Below are positions 44,865-53,979 of a DNA stretch of 64,000 nucleotides, piece after piece. Position numbers and translations under genes: made by a program. The notes under the pieces were generated by a model. The model saw only the letters and a program-made list of their open reading frames with translations, ran no database searches and had not been told where the DNA came from. Numbering within the stretch: position 1 is the first letter of the stretch; every line of letters starts with the position of its first letter. The DNA comes from Spirosoma radiotolerans (GTDB taxonomy: Bacteria; Bacteroidota; Bacteroidia; Cytophagales; Spirosomataceae), in the NCBI RefSeq assembly GCF_000974425.1, contig NZ_CP010429.1, positions 496,001 through 560,000 of the forward strand, written 5' to 3'.

Positions 44865-45227
44865 ATGGAAAATACGAGTAGCTCCGGTCAGCAACAGGTT
44901 GACCAAAGTACGGGCGGGCCATTGGAAGGCATGTCGCCCCAAAATACCAATATGCCCGAAAATGATGCGGAGCAGGATGCGGTCGTGTATGCCGGCCTGG
45001 GCGTCAACAACGAACCTGACATCATGAATCAGGGAGACGACGAAGCTACGGATACGCTGCTGTATACAGATACGGCTACGGCACGTCATGCTACCGATGA
45101 ACTCTCCAACGATGCAGAACTCGACGAGTTTGTGGATGATGCCAGCGACGATTTGTCGGACGATGAACTGGATGCTGAAATCACTGAGCTCGCCGAGGAA
45201 GAAGATGAAGGCAATGAGCGTTATTAA
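44865..45227 (+). CDS. Highly acidic small hypothetical protein
   Basis: 120 residues, extremely rich in Asp and Glu, with very few Lys and only a couple of Arg in the second half. The N-terminal half is Ser/Gln/Asn/Gly-rich (SSSGQQQVDQSTGG). The C-terminal half is almost entirely acidic (DDASDDLSDDELDAEITELA). No signal peptide or membrane helix is seen, so it is probably cytoplasmic and disordered. I do not recognise a family. It has its own strong terminator 11 bases after the stop. It may be a DNA mimic, a calcium binder or a stress protein; all are guesses. Confidence 0.7.
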   Translation: MENTSSSGQQQVDQSTGGPLEGMSPQNTNMPENDAEQDAVVYAGLGVNNEPDIMNQGDDEATDTLLYTDTATARHATDELSNDAELDEFVDDASDDLSDDELDAEITELAEEEDEGNERY

Positions 45228-45238
45228 TCAATACGTAC

Positions 45239-45280
45239 CAACAAAAAAGTCCCCCTCAACCGAGTGGGACTTTTTTGTTG
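45239..45280 (+). terminator. Intrinsic terminator of the acidic-protein gene
   Basis: A perfect 15-bp stem (45239-45253 with 45266-45280) encloses a 12-base loop. The 3' arm carries six T. It lies 11 bases after the stop codon at 45227. Confidence 0.85.
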
Positions 45281-45480
45281 CCGAAAACGGCAGCTGGGTT
45301 GGCGCCGGGTAGGTGTTTATTGCTTCTATCGGCGGAATGACAAAAAGCACTTTGAAAACAAAGTTCGAACCGCGTCAAATATAATTGAGAAATGAACCGT
45401 AGAGAATGCGTTGATTTGCCTTTATATGTTATTCGTACATATTGACGTTCTATAGTCGCTCATTGCTTGTTCCCCGCTTT

Positions 45481-46176
45481 ATGAAAAACATACCTCTGTA
45501 CCTGATTGCTCTATTCTCTTTGTGGACGACGATCGGTAATGCTCAATCGAAAAACAAGTGGGAGTATCTGTTCGATGGCAAATCGACAGACAAGTTAAGA
45601 GGGTACAAAATGACTTCATTCCCAACGGATGCCTGGAAGGTTGAAGACGGTGCTCTGGTGGCTCAAACGGGCGTACCCAACATTGATCTGGTGACGAAGG
45701 ATAGTTACAAAAACTTTGAACTCGCGCTGGACTGGAAAGTGTCCGTCGCTGGAAACAGCGGGGTATTTTACTACATGAACGAAGAGGCTGATCAACAGTC
45801 GGGGAATGGCAATAGCCCTAACTGGCTGGATAATTTTGAGATGCAGCTGCTGGACGATATCAACTTCAATGACAAAGCACCCATCCGGTCGGCGGGCTCG
45901 CTCTACGACCTGATCGTGCCTGTCAACAAACACCTCAAGCCGGTTGGCGAGTACAATGAATCCCGGCTGATCGTGAACAATAAGCATGTAGAACACTGGT
46001 TAAATGGCCGCAAAGTCGTTGAGTATGAGATAGGGTCACCCGATCTGACTGAGCGGATCAATAAGAGTAAATTCAGGAACAATCCCAAGTTTGCTAAATC
46101 GACCGATGGCTTGCTGATGCTTCAGCATCATGGCCAAAAAGTGTGGCTGAAAAACATTAAAGTCAGACGATTATAA
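45481..46176 (+). CDS. DUF1080 secreted glycoside-hydrolase-like protein (3-keto-disaccharide hydrolase family)
   Basis: 231 residues from the ATG at 45481 (an upstream in-frame start at 45442 would break the signal peptide). A signal peptide (1-21, ...TIGNAQ) is followed by the DUF1080 jelly roll: FDGKSTDKLRGY, WKVEDGALVAQTG, NFELALDWKVSVAGNSGVFY and NFEMQLLDD. Family members cleave 3-keto-glycosides or bind glycans in the periplasm. It opens a run of four similarly oriented secreted or sugar-related genes (to 49616). That layout fits a 3-keto-sugar or acyl-sugar route. Confidence 0.9.
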   Translation: MKNIPLYLIALFSLWTTIGNAQSKNKWEYLFDGKSTDKLRGYKMTSFPTDAWKVEDGALVAQTGVPNIDLVTKDSYKNFELALDWKVSVAGNSGVFYYMNEEADQQSGNGNSPNWLDNFEMQLLDDINFNDKAPIRSAGSLYDLIVPVNKHLKPVGEYNESRLIVNNKHVEHWLNGRKVVEYEIGSPDLTERINKSKFRNNPKFAKSTDGLLMLQHHGQKVWLKNIKVRRL

Positions 46177-46203
46177 GCGTACACTATTCCTAAACCTTAC
46201 CTT

Positions 46204-47745
46204 ATGAACCGGAAATTTTTGGTATCACTTTGCTGGGGCGGTCTGCTGGTTCTCCTTAGCCAATCCGTCTGGGCCCAATCGAAAGCCGTTGGGGTGTTCG
46301 ATGGGCAGGGTGATATTGGCAGCGTTTTACATGCCGGCACAAGTACGTTTAATTCGGCCCACCAGTCGTATGCATTAACTGGCTCCGGGACGAATATCTG
46401 GGGCACAGCCGATGAATTTCAGTTTCTGTGGAAGCGCATAAAAGGTGACTTTATCGTCTACACACGAGGCAATCTGGTTGGCAAAGGTGTTGATCCGCAC
46501 CGCAAGATTGGCTGGATGGCCCGCGCCAGTCTGGATGCCAATTCGCCCCAGGTGAGCGCTACGGTGCACGGCGACGGCCTTACGTCGCTCCAGTACCGTC
46601 GAACCGTTGGGGCCACCACAGAAGAAAATCGCTCGGCGGTTTCCGGGGCCGACATCATCCAGCTCGAACGCCGGGGCAATACCTTTACGCTGTGGGCAGC
46701 CAAATTTGGCGAGCCGTTTCAGGTGCGGGAAGTGACCGATATAAACCTGGGCGACGAAGTGTATGTCGGCTTGTTTGTCTGCGCCCATAACAAAGACGTT
46801 GTGGAGAAGGCGGATTTTCAGGATGTTCGAATCACCATACCGGCGAAGGTGGGGGCTCCATCCGGCAAAATGGATTTAGGGAGTCGTCTGGAGCTGATGG
46901 ATGTGGCTACGGGCAAACGGGATGTGATTTTTACCGCGCCGAATTCCATTCAGGCACCCAACTGGACGCGCAATGGCAAAACGCTGATTTACAATAGCGA
47001 AGGCCTGATGTATAGTTTTGACCTGGCGCGCCGTCGGCCTGCTGTGCTGAATACGGGTACGATCAAAGAAAATAACAACGACCATGTGCTGGCTTTCGAT
47101 GGGAAAATGATTGGGCTAAGCAGCACTGTTCGCGAACTTGGCGGATCAATTATTTATACGGTACCGGTTTCGGGCGGAACACCCAAGCAGATTACGCCCA
47201 AAGGTCCATCGTATCTGCATGGCTGGTCGCCGGATGGGAAGGATCTGGTGTTTTGCGGGTCGCGCAACAACGAATTCGACGTCTACAAAATACCAGCCGG
47301 GGGCGGTTCTGAAATCAGACTGACGGACGCCAAGGGGCTCGACGATGGCCCGGAATACACGCCCGACGGCAAGTATATTTATTTCAACTCCAACCGCACC
47401 GGCACTATGCAAATCTGGCGCATGAAGCCCGATGGCAGTAATCAGGAAGCGGTAACCAAAGGCGAGTTTCACGACTGGTTCGCGCATATTTCGCCGGACG
47501 GTAAATGGATGGTCTTTCTGTCTTTCCTGAAAGAGGAAGTAGAGGCTGGCGCTCACCCGCCTTACAAGCACGTGTATTTGCGACTCATGCCTGTTGCCGG
47601 AGGGCAACCCAAAGTTATTGCCTATGTGTATGGTGGACAGGGCTCTATCAATACGCCCTCCTGGTCGCCCGATAGCAAACGGATCGCCTTTGTGAGCAAT
47701 ACCGATGTACAGGCCATTAGCCCGGCTGATGTGGCCGGGAAATAA
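46204..47745 (+). CDS. Secreted TolB-like PD40 beta-propeller protein
   Basis: 513 residues. A signal peptide (1-24, ...LLSQSVWAQ) is followed by a concanavalin-like domain (about 25-215) with FDGQGDIG, the KRIKGDFIVYTRG strand and IGWMARASLDANSP, as in DUF1349-like proteins. The rest is a PD40/TolB-type beta-propeller whose blades carry the motif P-D-G-K (for example WSPDGKDLVFCGSRNNEFDV, YTPDGKYIYFNSNRTG, ISPDGKWMVFLS and WSPDSKRIAFVS). It starts 27 bases after the DUF1080 gene. It probably binds glycan or protein partners in the periplasm; no catalytic site is obvious. Confidence 0.9.
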   Translation: MNRKFLVSLCWGGLLVLLSQSVWAQSKAVGVFDGQGDIGSVLHAGTSTFNSAHQSYALTGSGTNIWGTADEFQFLWKRIKGDFIVYTRGNLVGKGVDPHRKIGWMARASLDANSPQVSATVHGDGLTSLQYRRTVGATTEENRSAVSGADIIQLERRGNTFTLWAAKFGEPFQVREVTDINLGDEVYVGLFVCAHNKDVVEKADFQDVRITIPAKVGAPSGKMDLGSRLELMDVATGKRDVIFTAPNSIQAPNWTRNGKTLIYNSEGLMYSFDLARRRPAVLNTGTIKENNNDHVLAFDGKMIGLSSTVRELGGSIIYTVPVSGGTPKQITPKGPSYLHGWSPDGKDLVFCGSRNNEFDVYKIPAGGGSEIRLTDAKGLDDGPEYTPDGKYIYFNSNRTGTMQIWRMKPDGSNQEAVTKGEFHDWFAHISPDGKWMVFLSFLKEEVEAGAHPPYKHVYLRLMPVAGGQPKVIAYVYGGQGSINTPSWSPDSKRIAFVSNTDVQAISPADVAGK

Positions 47746-47831
47746 GACCCAGCAGACAGGCCGTTGCTCGTCTGCATTTCGTGACTGCTCCTGCATCCTG
47801 TAGGAGTGGCTATTTTAACCAGAACAAGTTT

Positions 47832-48668
47832 ATGCAGACAAGACGTACGTTTTTAAAAACATCAGGCTGTTTAGCCGCCGGTGCCCTGCTCGCGCCCAAT
47901 CTGGCAAAAGCCGCGAAGGTGAAGGATATTGGTATCCAGCTGTACACCGTTCGGAAGGAGATGCTGGAAGATGCCACGGGTACATTAAAAAAGTTGGCTA
48001 AAATCGGCTACAAACAGTTGGAGTCGGCCCGCAGTGACAAGGGAAATTTTTATGGCCTGCAACCCAAAGAAATCAAAAAGATTGCCGGTGATCTGGGAAT
48101 GACCGTTCGCAGCGGGCATGTGCACATCGACAAGGACTGGCAACGCTCCATCGACATGGCTGCCGAAGCGGGGCAAACCTATCTCGTATGCTCATCACTG
48201 CCATCGGAAGGCCAGACCGTAGCCAATTACCAGCGTTGTGCCGATGCTTTTTCGAAAGCGGCTGAGGCCTGCAAGAAAGCCAATCTGGTGTTTGGTTACC
48301 ACAACCACGAGTACGAGTTCGACAAGGTTGACGGGAAGGTGTTGTACGATATTTTACTGGATCGCACCGACCCCACTCTCGTCAAAATGGAAATGGATTT
48401 AGGCTGGGTTATCGTAACCGGCAATGATCCGCTGGCTTATTTTAAGAAATATCCGGGCCGTTTTCCGTTATGGCACCTCAAGGATATGGATAAAGCGAAA
48501 AAGGAAAGTACGGAATTTGGGAAAGGGCAGATCAACGTGAAGCAGATGTTGCAGAACATGGACAAGTCGGGGGTGAAATACTTTTTTGTCGAGCAGGAAG
48601 AGTACCCGAAAACGGCATTGGAAAGCGCCAAATATGACTACGACTACCTGGCCCGGCTCGACTACTAA
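47832..48668 (+). CDS. Tat-exported sugar phosphate isomerase/epimerase-like TIM barrel
   Basis: 278 residues from the ATG at 47832 (upstream extension to 47781 lacks support). A twin-arginine signal (TRRTFLKTSGCLAAGALLA, 3-21) is present. The xylose-isomerase-like TIM barrel (AP endonuclease family 2) shows DIGIQLYTVRKEM, YKQLESARSDKGNFYG, FGYHNHEYEF, VKMEMDLGWVIVTG and FPLWHLKDMDK. The metal site is built of E, D, H and E residues in these strands. Exported members act on keto or amino sugars. It sits between PD40 and alpha/beta hydrolase genes in the same run. Confidence 0.9.
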   Translation: MQTRRTFLKTSGCLAAGALLAPNLAKAAKVKDIGIQLYTVRKEMLEDATGTLKKLAKIGYKQLESARSDKGNFYGLQPKEIKKIAGDLGMTVRSGHVHIDKDWQRSIDMAAEAGQTYLVCSSLPSEGQTVANYQRCADAFSKAAEACKKANLVFGYHNHEYEFDKVDGKVLYDILLDRTDPTLVKMEMDLGWVIVTGNDPLAYFKKYPGRFPLWHLKDMDKAKKESTEFGKGQINVKQMLQNMDKSGVKYFFVEQEEYPKTALESAKYDYDYLARLDY

Positions 48669-48710
48669 CGGACGATTGCTACCTAAATTGCCTATTTAAT
48701 CGAACCGACC

Positions 48711-49616
48711 ATGGTAAACGCTACCGCTCTCTTTTACCGATTCGTTGTCGTTGCGCTGATAGGTGGGTTGCCTATTACGGTTTGTGCGCAGGGAAGTCCG
48801 GCCGAAATACCCCTCTGGCCGAAAGGCGCTCCTGGTTTCGAAGACCGGCGCACTGAACCTGAACAGGCTAAAGATTACTGGGTGCGGCACATCAATAACC
48901 CATCCATAACCGTCTATCTGCCGCCCAAAGAGAAAGCCACGGGCGCTGCCGTTGTTATTTGTCCCGGTGGCGGGCATCGTGAACTCGTATTTAATGCCGA
49001 AGGGCGCCAGCCAGCCGAATACCTTAACAGCATCGGAGTAGCTGCTTTTGTCCTCAAATATCGGCTGGCCCGGGAAGAAAATTCGCCCTATTCGCTCGAC
49101 AAACACCCGCGTGAGGATGCGTATAGAGCCATGCGGCTTGTGCGCAGCAAAGCGAAAGAGTTTGGTATTGACCCTAATCGGCTGGGGATGCTCGGTTTTT
49201 CGGCGGGTGGCGAAGTGGTAGAAATGGTCGCGTATGCACCCGGTAAAGGCCTCGCCGACGCACCCGACCCCATTGACCGGCTCGACGGGAAGCCCGCTTT
49301 TCAGATGCTGATTTACCCTGGCCCACTGGGCGTTCCAGAAACCGTTCCCGCCGACGCACCACCCGCCTTTATGCTAGCCGCCAATGACGATATGTGCTGT
49401 TCTGGACCTGTTGTTACCTTGCTTCAGAAGTATCGGGCGGCCAAGGTGCCGGTGGAAGCCCATATCTATACACAGGGAAAACACGGCTTCAATATGGGCG
49501 ACCGATCTACGTTAAAGTCGATCAACACCTGGCCACAGCGAATGGCCGATTGGCTGGTCGACAACAATTTTTTAAAACCAGCCACCAGTAGCCCAGCCGC
49601 TAGCACCAGTAAATGA
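48711..49616 (+). CDS. Secreted alpha/beta hydrolase (acyl/acetyl esterase type)
   Basis: 301 residues with a signal peptide (1-24, ...LPITVCAQ). Typical esterase blocks are AEIPLWPKGAPG, an oxyanion loop VVICPGGGHREL, the nucleophile elbow LGMLGFSAGGEV, and the late Asp/His in AANDDMCCSG and YTQGKHGFNMGD. This is the pattern of acetyl-xylan-esterase-like and BD-FAE-like enzymes in Bacteroidota glycan loci. It should remove acetyl or feruloyl groups from sugars. It closes the run started by the DUF1080 gene, with a 42-base gap to the isomerase-like gene. Confidence 0.9.
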   Translation: MVNATALFYRFVVVALIGGLPITVCAQGSPAEIPLWPKGAPGFEDRRTEPEQAKDYWVRHINNPSITVYLPPKEKATGAAVVICPGGGHRELVFNAEGRQPAEYLNSIGVAAFVLKYRLAREENSPYSLDKHPREDAYRAMRLVRSKAKEFGIDPNRLGMLGFSAGGEVVEMVAYAPGKGLADAPDPIDRLDGKPAFQMLIYPGPLGVPETVPADAPPAFMLAANDDMCCSGPVVTLLQKYRAAKVPVEAHIYTQGKHGFNMGDRSTLKSINTWPQRMADWLVDNNFLKPATSSPAASTSK

Positions 49617-49733
49617 ATGTAGCACGTTCGCTCAAAGCTGTGCCTTACCAGTAGCTATAAAATAATTAGGAGCCTTCTTGGAACGAATGATTAACTAATT
49701 TAACTTGATAAACTCATTTTAAATCGGGTAGCG

Positions 49734-50420
49734 ATGAACTGGTGGATCGTGCTTCAGGTAGGTCGTTGGGTGACCAGCATAACTGGCCTGTCAGAAGCCT
49801 ATTTGCTATCGGATGAAGCCTTTTTTGCGCAGCCTATCAGTCAGCAGGTGATGGTTCTGGAGAAACCTGATAGCGCCTTGTTGGATGTTGCTCTGTTTCA
49901 GGCGACCAACGAGGCTCGCCGTGTGGCAGGCTTATCCATACTCCAGTTCGATTGGGCTCTGTATCAGGCCGCCCGAAGCCACGCCGAATCAATGATTCAG
50001 CATGATTATACGAGTCATGAAAACCTCTACCAGCTATCCGATCTGACGCTGCTGAATCGAGTTAAAAAACAGACAAACCGATTTGGCCGCTTAGCCGAGA
50101 ACATCGGCAGATACCAGACCATCGATACGCCCGAGTGGTTTAGTGCACGTTTCAATGCCCGGCGTCAGCAATACGAATACCTGAGTTCGGAGAGTAAGCA
50201 ATTGTACGGGCCGTATACCTACGCGAGTTATGCCCGTTATGCGGTGGTACAGTGGCTCAATTCGCCCCACCACCGGGATAACCTGCTGAATCCGCTATAC
50301 ACCCACGTTGGATGTGCTACGCGTTTATCGACCCATCCATTCAAACAGCGTCGCCCGCCGTTCGGTCAGGTGGTCCAAAATTTTGGCACACCCTTTACGA
50401 CCACTCAGGTTGGTCGATAG
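49734..50420 (+). CDS. CAP (SCP/PR-1) domain protein
   Basis: 228 residues. The CAP domain runs from about 60 to 205: FQATNEARRVAGLSILQFDWALYQAARSHAESM with the first His, HDYTSHENL, RLAENIGRY, and AVVQWLNSPHHRDNLLNPLYTHVGCAT with the second His and the H-x-x-N-L signature. No strong signal peptide is seen, but a hydrophobic N-terminus (1-25) could export it. CAP proteins in bacteria bind lipids or act as proteases in some cases; the role here is unknown. It is isolated between gaps. Confidence 0.88.
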   Translation: MNWWIVLQVGRWVTSITGLSEAYLLSDEAFFAQPISQQVMVLEKPDSALLDVALFQATNEARRVAGLSILQFDWALYQAARSHAESMIQHDYTSHENLYQLSDLTLLNRVKKQTNRFGRLAENIGRYQTIDTPEWFSARFNARRQQYEYLSSESKQLYGPYTYASYARYAVVQWLNSPHHRDNLLNPLYTHVGCATRLSTHPFKQRRPPFGQVVQNFGTPFTTTQVGR

Positions 50421-50633
50421 CAAGCTGCTGTATCCAGCATAGCCTCTTCTACTAATTGTTTTATTACCCGTTTTGGCCTCACGGCGTCAGGTTTGCCTGC
50501 ACTAGTGTAGGTTGTTGAGGCACCTATTCTCAAAAGTGTCAGCGATTGACTCATTTGTGACAGCCCCTGGCCGCTAACCTGCCGACCTTTGACCTATCCA
50601 AAACGGAAAATAAATCATAAAAACACATACATC

Positions 50634-51032
50634 ATGAAAGCCCTCATCAATCCCCTCGTCATTGCTTTTGCCTTAACCCTGGCTACTTTTTCGGCTTCAT
50701 TGGCCAACACCAATCCCGGCGGACGCCCAGCCACGGTGGCTAGTTACAAAACGGGTATGTACACCACCGCAGAAGGTAAACTTCAGATTGCCGTGGATAA
50801 AGAAGCGACGGGTGCGGTCGACATTCAGCTAGTAAATGCAGACGGCAAAGTACTGTTCGCTCAACGGGTGGCCAAGAAAGAAACGATAGCCCGCCTTCGG
50901 CTGACATTGAGTGATCTGCCCGACGGAGCTTATCAGGTTCGGGTTAGTAATGGAGTTGATACGACGACCCACTCGGTGACGTTATCGACCAACCAGCCCA
51001 GTGCACCCAGTCGTCTGGTGGCCATCAATTAA
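50634..51032 (+). CDS. Small secreted hypothetical protein with a sorting-domain-like fold
   Basis: 132 residues from the ATG at 50634 (a start at 50589 would lie before the signal peptide). The signal peptide is MKALINPLVIAFALTLATF...ASLA (1-24). The mature part is an Ig-like strand domain: KLQIAVDKEATGAVDIQLVN, GKVLFAQRVAKKE, RLRLTLSDLPDGAYQVRVSN. The last segment resembles T9SS C-terminal domains (L-P-x-G-x-Y-x-V), though its tail differs. A strong terminator follows, so it is a monocistronic, probably well-expressed gene. Confidence 0.75.
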   Translation: MKALINPLVIAFALTLATFSASLANTNPGGRPATVASYKTGMYTTAEGKLQIAVDKEATGAVDIQLVNADGKVLFAQRVAKKETIARLRLTLSDLPDGAYQVRVSNGVDTTTHSVTLSTNQPSAPSRLVAIN

Positions 51033-51065
51033 GTTCAGTTTTTCCTACCCTTACCTACATTAGAG

Positions 51066-51097
51066 AAAGGCAGCCATTCGGAAGAGTGGCTGCCTTT
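51066..51097 (+). terminator. Intrinsic terminator
   Basis: AAAGGCAGCCA and TGGCTGCCTTT pair perfectly around a 10-base loop and run into further T. It lies 33 bases after the stop of the small secreted protein. Confidence 0.85.
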
Positions 51098-51254
51098 TTT
51101 GCTGAACAAGAATCGAGTGCAGACGGACTTATAGTCGCTGAATTTCCCGCCCAAAAAGGCTCGTTCTTCCAGCGAAACACCACCGTGTGCTTTAGCTACT
51201 CGAAACAGGTTGTGAACGAACCATTTCTTTAGTGGCTGACCTTATAAAAACGCG

Positions 51255-52472
51255 TCAGTTATTTTTTGGCTGCGATAAACTAACATTAAAGCAGGTTCCA
51301 TCTCCGGGGGATGAGCGAATCGTTAGTGATCCGTTCAGGGTGTCGACAAGGTGTTTGACCAGGGGTAAGCCAAACCCATAGCCCGACTCCCCGGCCGTGC
51401 CCTGACTGGATTGGCCCTGGCCGTTTAAAATGTGGTTGACTTTTTCTTCGGTCATACCCACGCCCGTATCCTGAACCGTAAGGAGGAGCATATTGTGTGA
51501 GCCTTCCATGGTCAGCTTGGTGTTGACTTCAACACGGCCTTCCTGCGGAGTGAACTTGATGGCATTTGAAATTAAATTGCCCACTATCTGAAGCACTTTA
51601 TTGCGCGAAAAGGGCATTAATTCGGTGGAGGAATCTGTGGTAACAGAGAGATGAACCCCTTTTACCAGTGCCTGAGGTGCATATAGCTTTTCTAAATTGT
51701 CCTTCAATTTCAACTGATGGAAAACCTCTTCGGCTGTCTCGTTTTTGTTTTTCCATTTATCGTCCTGGACGAGTATTTCATCCGCCAGTTCGAGCAGCGA
51801 CTTACTGCTCATTTGAATCAGCTCGATAAATTCCAGTATCTCTTTCAGTTTGATACTATCGCCACTGCTGGTGACCAGTTGAGCCATGGTGATGATGCCA
51901 CCCAAAGGCCCCCGAATGTCATGTGCTACCCGTTTACGTGATTCATTCAGTTCAGACGCGTGCCGTTTCAGGTAGTGAATCTCCCGGATGGTATTCAGTC
52001 GGCTAACGATCTCCGCGGCTATAATCCGTAAGAGTTCAATTTTCTCGGGGTCAAGCTCTTTGGGCGTAGTATCGAGTACGCAAAGCGCGCCAAGTGAATT
52101 GCCTTTACTCGACTTGAGGGGTATGCCAAAATAATACCGTAGCTTGGGGTCTTCGGCGACATACCACTGTTTGGCAAATCGTTCATCACTTTGCAAATCC
52201 TTAACCTCAAAGCTATTTTCCTCCAGGATGGTGTATTGACAAACTGATTCTTCACGGGGCATAAACTGTAAATCCAGCCCGTGATTAGTAATTGTCCACT
52301 GCGTGTAGGAGTCAATCAGATTGATTAAGGAAATATCCGTTCCCGTAACTTTGGCCGCCAGGGTAGTCAGATCTTTAAACTTGTCCTGTAAGGATGTGTA
52401 ATCCAGGTCAAAGTCGGCCAGGTCAACAAGACGTTGAAATTCGTTCTCGGCAATTGGATAGCCAGGTTTCAT
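51255..52472 (-). CDS. GAF-domain soluble histidine kinase
   Basis: 405 residues, no membrane helix. A GAF domain (about 20-160) has the block QWTITNHGLDLQFMPREESVCQYTI with a cysteine at 78, which occurs in flavin, haem or redox-sensing members. HisKA follows with H184 in RKRVAHDIRGPLGG, then the HATPase with IVGNLISNAIKFTPQEG (N box), LTVQDTGVGM and GYGFGLPLVKHLV. No receiver or response regulator is next to it, so it is an orphan kinase. The GAF ligand is unknown. Confidence 0.92.
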   Translation of the reverse strand: MKPGYPIAENEFQRLVDLADFDLDYTSLQDKFKDLTTLAAKVTGTDISLINLIDSYTQWTITNHGLDLQFMPREESVCQYTILEENSFEVKDLQSDERFAKQWYVAEDPKLRYYFGIPLKSSKGNSLGALCVLDTTPKELDPEKIELLRIIAAEIVSRLNTIREIHYLKRHASELNESRKRVAHDIRGPLGGIITMAQLVTSSGDSIKLKEILEFIELIQMSSKSLLELADEILVQDDKWKNKNETAEEVFHQLKLKDNLEKLYAPQALVKGVHLSVTTDSSTELMPFSRNKVLQIVGNLISNAIKFTPQEGRVEVNTKLTMEGSHNMLLLTVQDTGVGMTEEKVNHILNGQGQSSQGTAGESGYGFGLPLVKHLVDTLNGSLTIRSSPGDGTCFNVSLSQPKNN

Positions 52473-52593
52473 ATAATTCGAAAAAGTACAAATTCGTTTT
52501 TGTGTTTTGTTACGTGTGCAAACGCATCGTTCAGCCTCACTAATTACCTAGACGGCAATTTACTGTTTATTGATTTATGGTAATTTAATATTT

Positions 52594-52818
52594 TCATATA
52601 TTTGATATGTGGTAAATAGAGCTTCTTTCTGTGTTGAATAATCGCCTTCTGGATACATAGTAATCGGCTCTGGTGGTCACGAGGTACTTGAATCCCAATT
52701 CGCTGGCACCTTCCTCCAGAACCAGCCGTAAATGAAACGTATCTGCACAGTCAGCCGACTTGAGATATCTGAACGGGTAGTTAACTACTTTATCGTTTAG
52801 GCTCAGAGCCAGAAAGGC
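52594..52818 (-). pseudogene. Unrecognised protein-like fragment
   Basis: A 74-codon minus frame without a start ends at 52594. Its middle reads VVNYPFRYLKSADCADTF, then LRLVLEEGASELGFKYL and VTTRADYYV, which has clear protein character. A TGA precedes it at 52819-52821. I do not recognise the family and take it as a decayed gene piece. The remainder of the gap to 53131 shows nothing. Confidence 0.3.
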
Positions 52819-53131
52819 TCATGTTGTGGATGCGGTCACCAGAACGATTCGGTGGATGCACATGTCCGGCTGTTTCCGGCTTAACTACAGTTAAAATCTC
52901 CTCATTTTACCGTATTTCCATCTGTTTTTACCGCTGTCTCCAGTCCTTTACCCCGTAGGTTTGTCCCAGCAATCGTCAACAAAGCATGAACAGGCGGTTG
53001 ATTTTTGATTGATTGAAACGATCGGTAGTTACAAGGGCAATCAACCAGTGAATAGTAGGGTAATGACTGTGAAAACGGGAACTACGCACCTATAATTTTT
53101 TCATTTACGTCCAATAGTTAATCTTAAAAAC

Positions 53132-53953
53132 ATGAGCAAGATCACAGTAAGTGACGGGACCGAGATTTATTATAAAGATTGGGGAACAGGCCAACCTCTT
53201 GTGTTTCATCACGGCTGGCCATTATCAAGTGATGATTGGGACGCACAATCGATGTTTTTCGTAAGTCGGGGATTTCGAGTCATCGCCCATGATCGTAGAG
53301 GACATGGTCGTTCGTCTCAAACTTCCGAGGGCCATAATATGGACACGTATGTAGCTGATGTGGCGGAGCTTATGGCGTTTCTTGATATAAAAGATGCGAT
53401 TCATATTGGCCACTCGACGGGGGGGGGCGAAGTGATCCGTTATGTGGCCAGACATGGCCAGGGCCGGGTTGCCAAAGCCGTACTGATTAGTGCCGTTACG
53501 CCACTAATGGTACAAACCGAAGCGAATCCCGACGGAATTCCTTTGTCGGTATTCGATGAAATACGGGAAGGTACGGCTACCCACCGCCCCCAATATTTTC
53601 AGGATTTCACGTTGCCTTTTTATGGCTACAATCGGGAAGGGGCCACAATTTCGCAAGGCATTCGGGATAATTGGTGGCGACAGGGCATGATGGGTAGTAT
53701 AAAAGCCCATCACGATGGTATCAAGGCATTTTCAGAAACTGATTTTACAGAAGATCTTAAAAGCGTTGATGTACCTGTTCTGGTGCTGCACGGGGAGGAT
53801 GACCAGATCGTTCCATTCCCTATTTCCGGCGCAAAGGCGGTAAAATTGTTAAAACATGGGAAACTGATCTCGTATCCGGGCTTTCCTCATGGAATGCCCA
53901 CCACCGAAGCGGCCACCATTAACGCAGACCTACTGGCTTTTATCAATTCGTAA
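53132..53953 (+). CDS. Alpha/beta hydrolase, cofactor-free haloperoxidase (chloroperoxidase)-like
   Basis: 273 residues, cytoplasmic. The nucleophile elbow is GHSTGGGEV with S95, the Asp D224 in LHGEDDQIVPF and the His H253 in GFPHGMPTT; all three are canonical. LVFHHGWPLSSDDWD and VIAHDRRGHGRSS complete the family pattern. Non-haem chloroperoxidase-like enzymes are mainly esterases or perhydrolases and can form peracids. It is monocistronic, with a strong terminator 26 bases after the stop. Confidence 0.92.
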   Translation: MSKITVSDGTEIYYKDWGTGQPLVFHHGWPLSSDDWDAQSMFFVSRGFRVIAHDRRGHGRSSQTSEGHNMDTYVADVAELMAFLDIKDAIHIGHSTGGGEVIRYVARHGQGRVAKAVLISAVTPLMVQTEANPDGIPLSVFDEIREGTATHRPQYFQDFTLPFYGYNREGATISQGIRDNWWRQGMMGSIKAHHDGIKAFSETDFTEDLKSVDVPVLVLHGEDDQIVPFPISGAKAVKLLKHGKLISYPGFPHGMPTTEAATINADLLAFINS

Positions 53954-53979
53954 TGCACCGATGGCTTACTGCCAGTCAA

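Noticed and set aside
47146-47796. 216-codon minus frame opposite the PD40 gene
   Set aside because: Shadow of the PD40 repeat coding strand; no recognisable motif.
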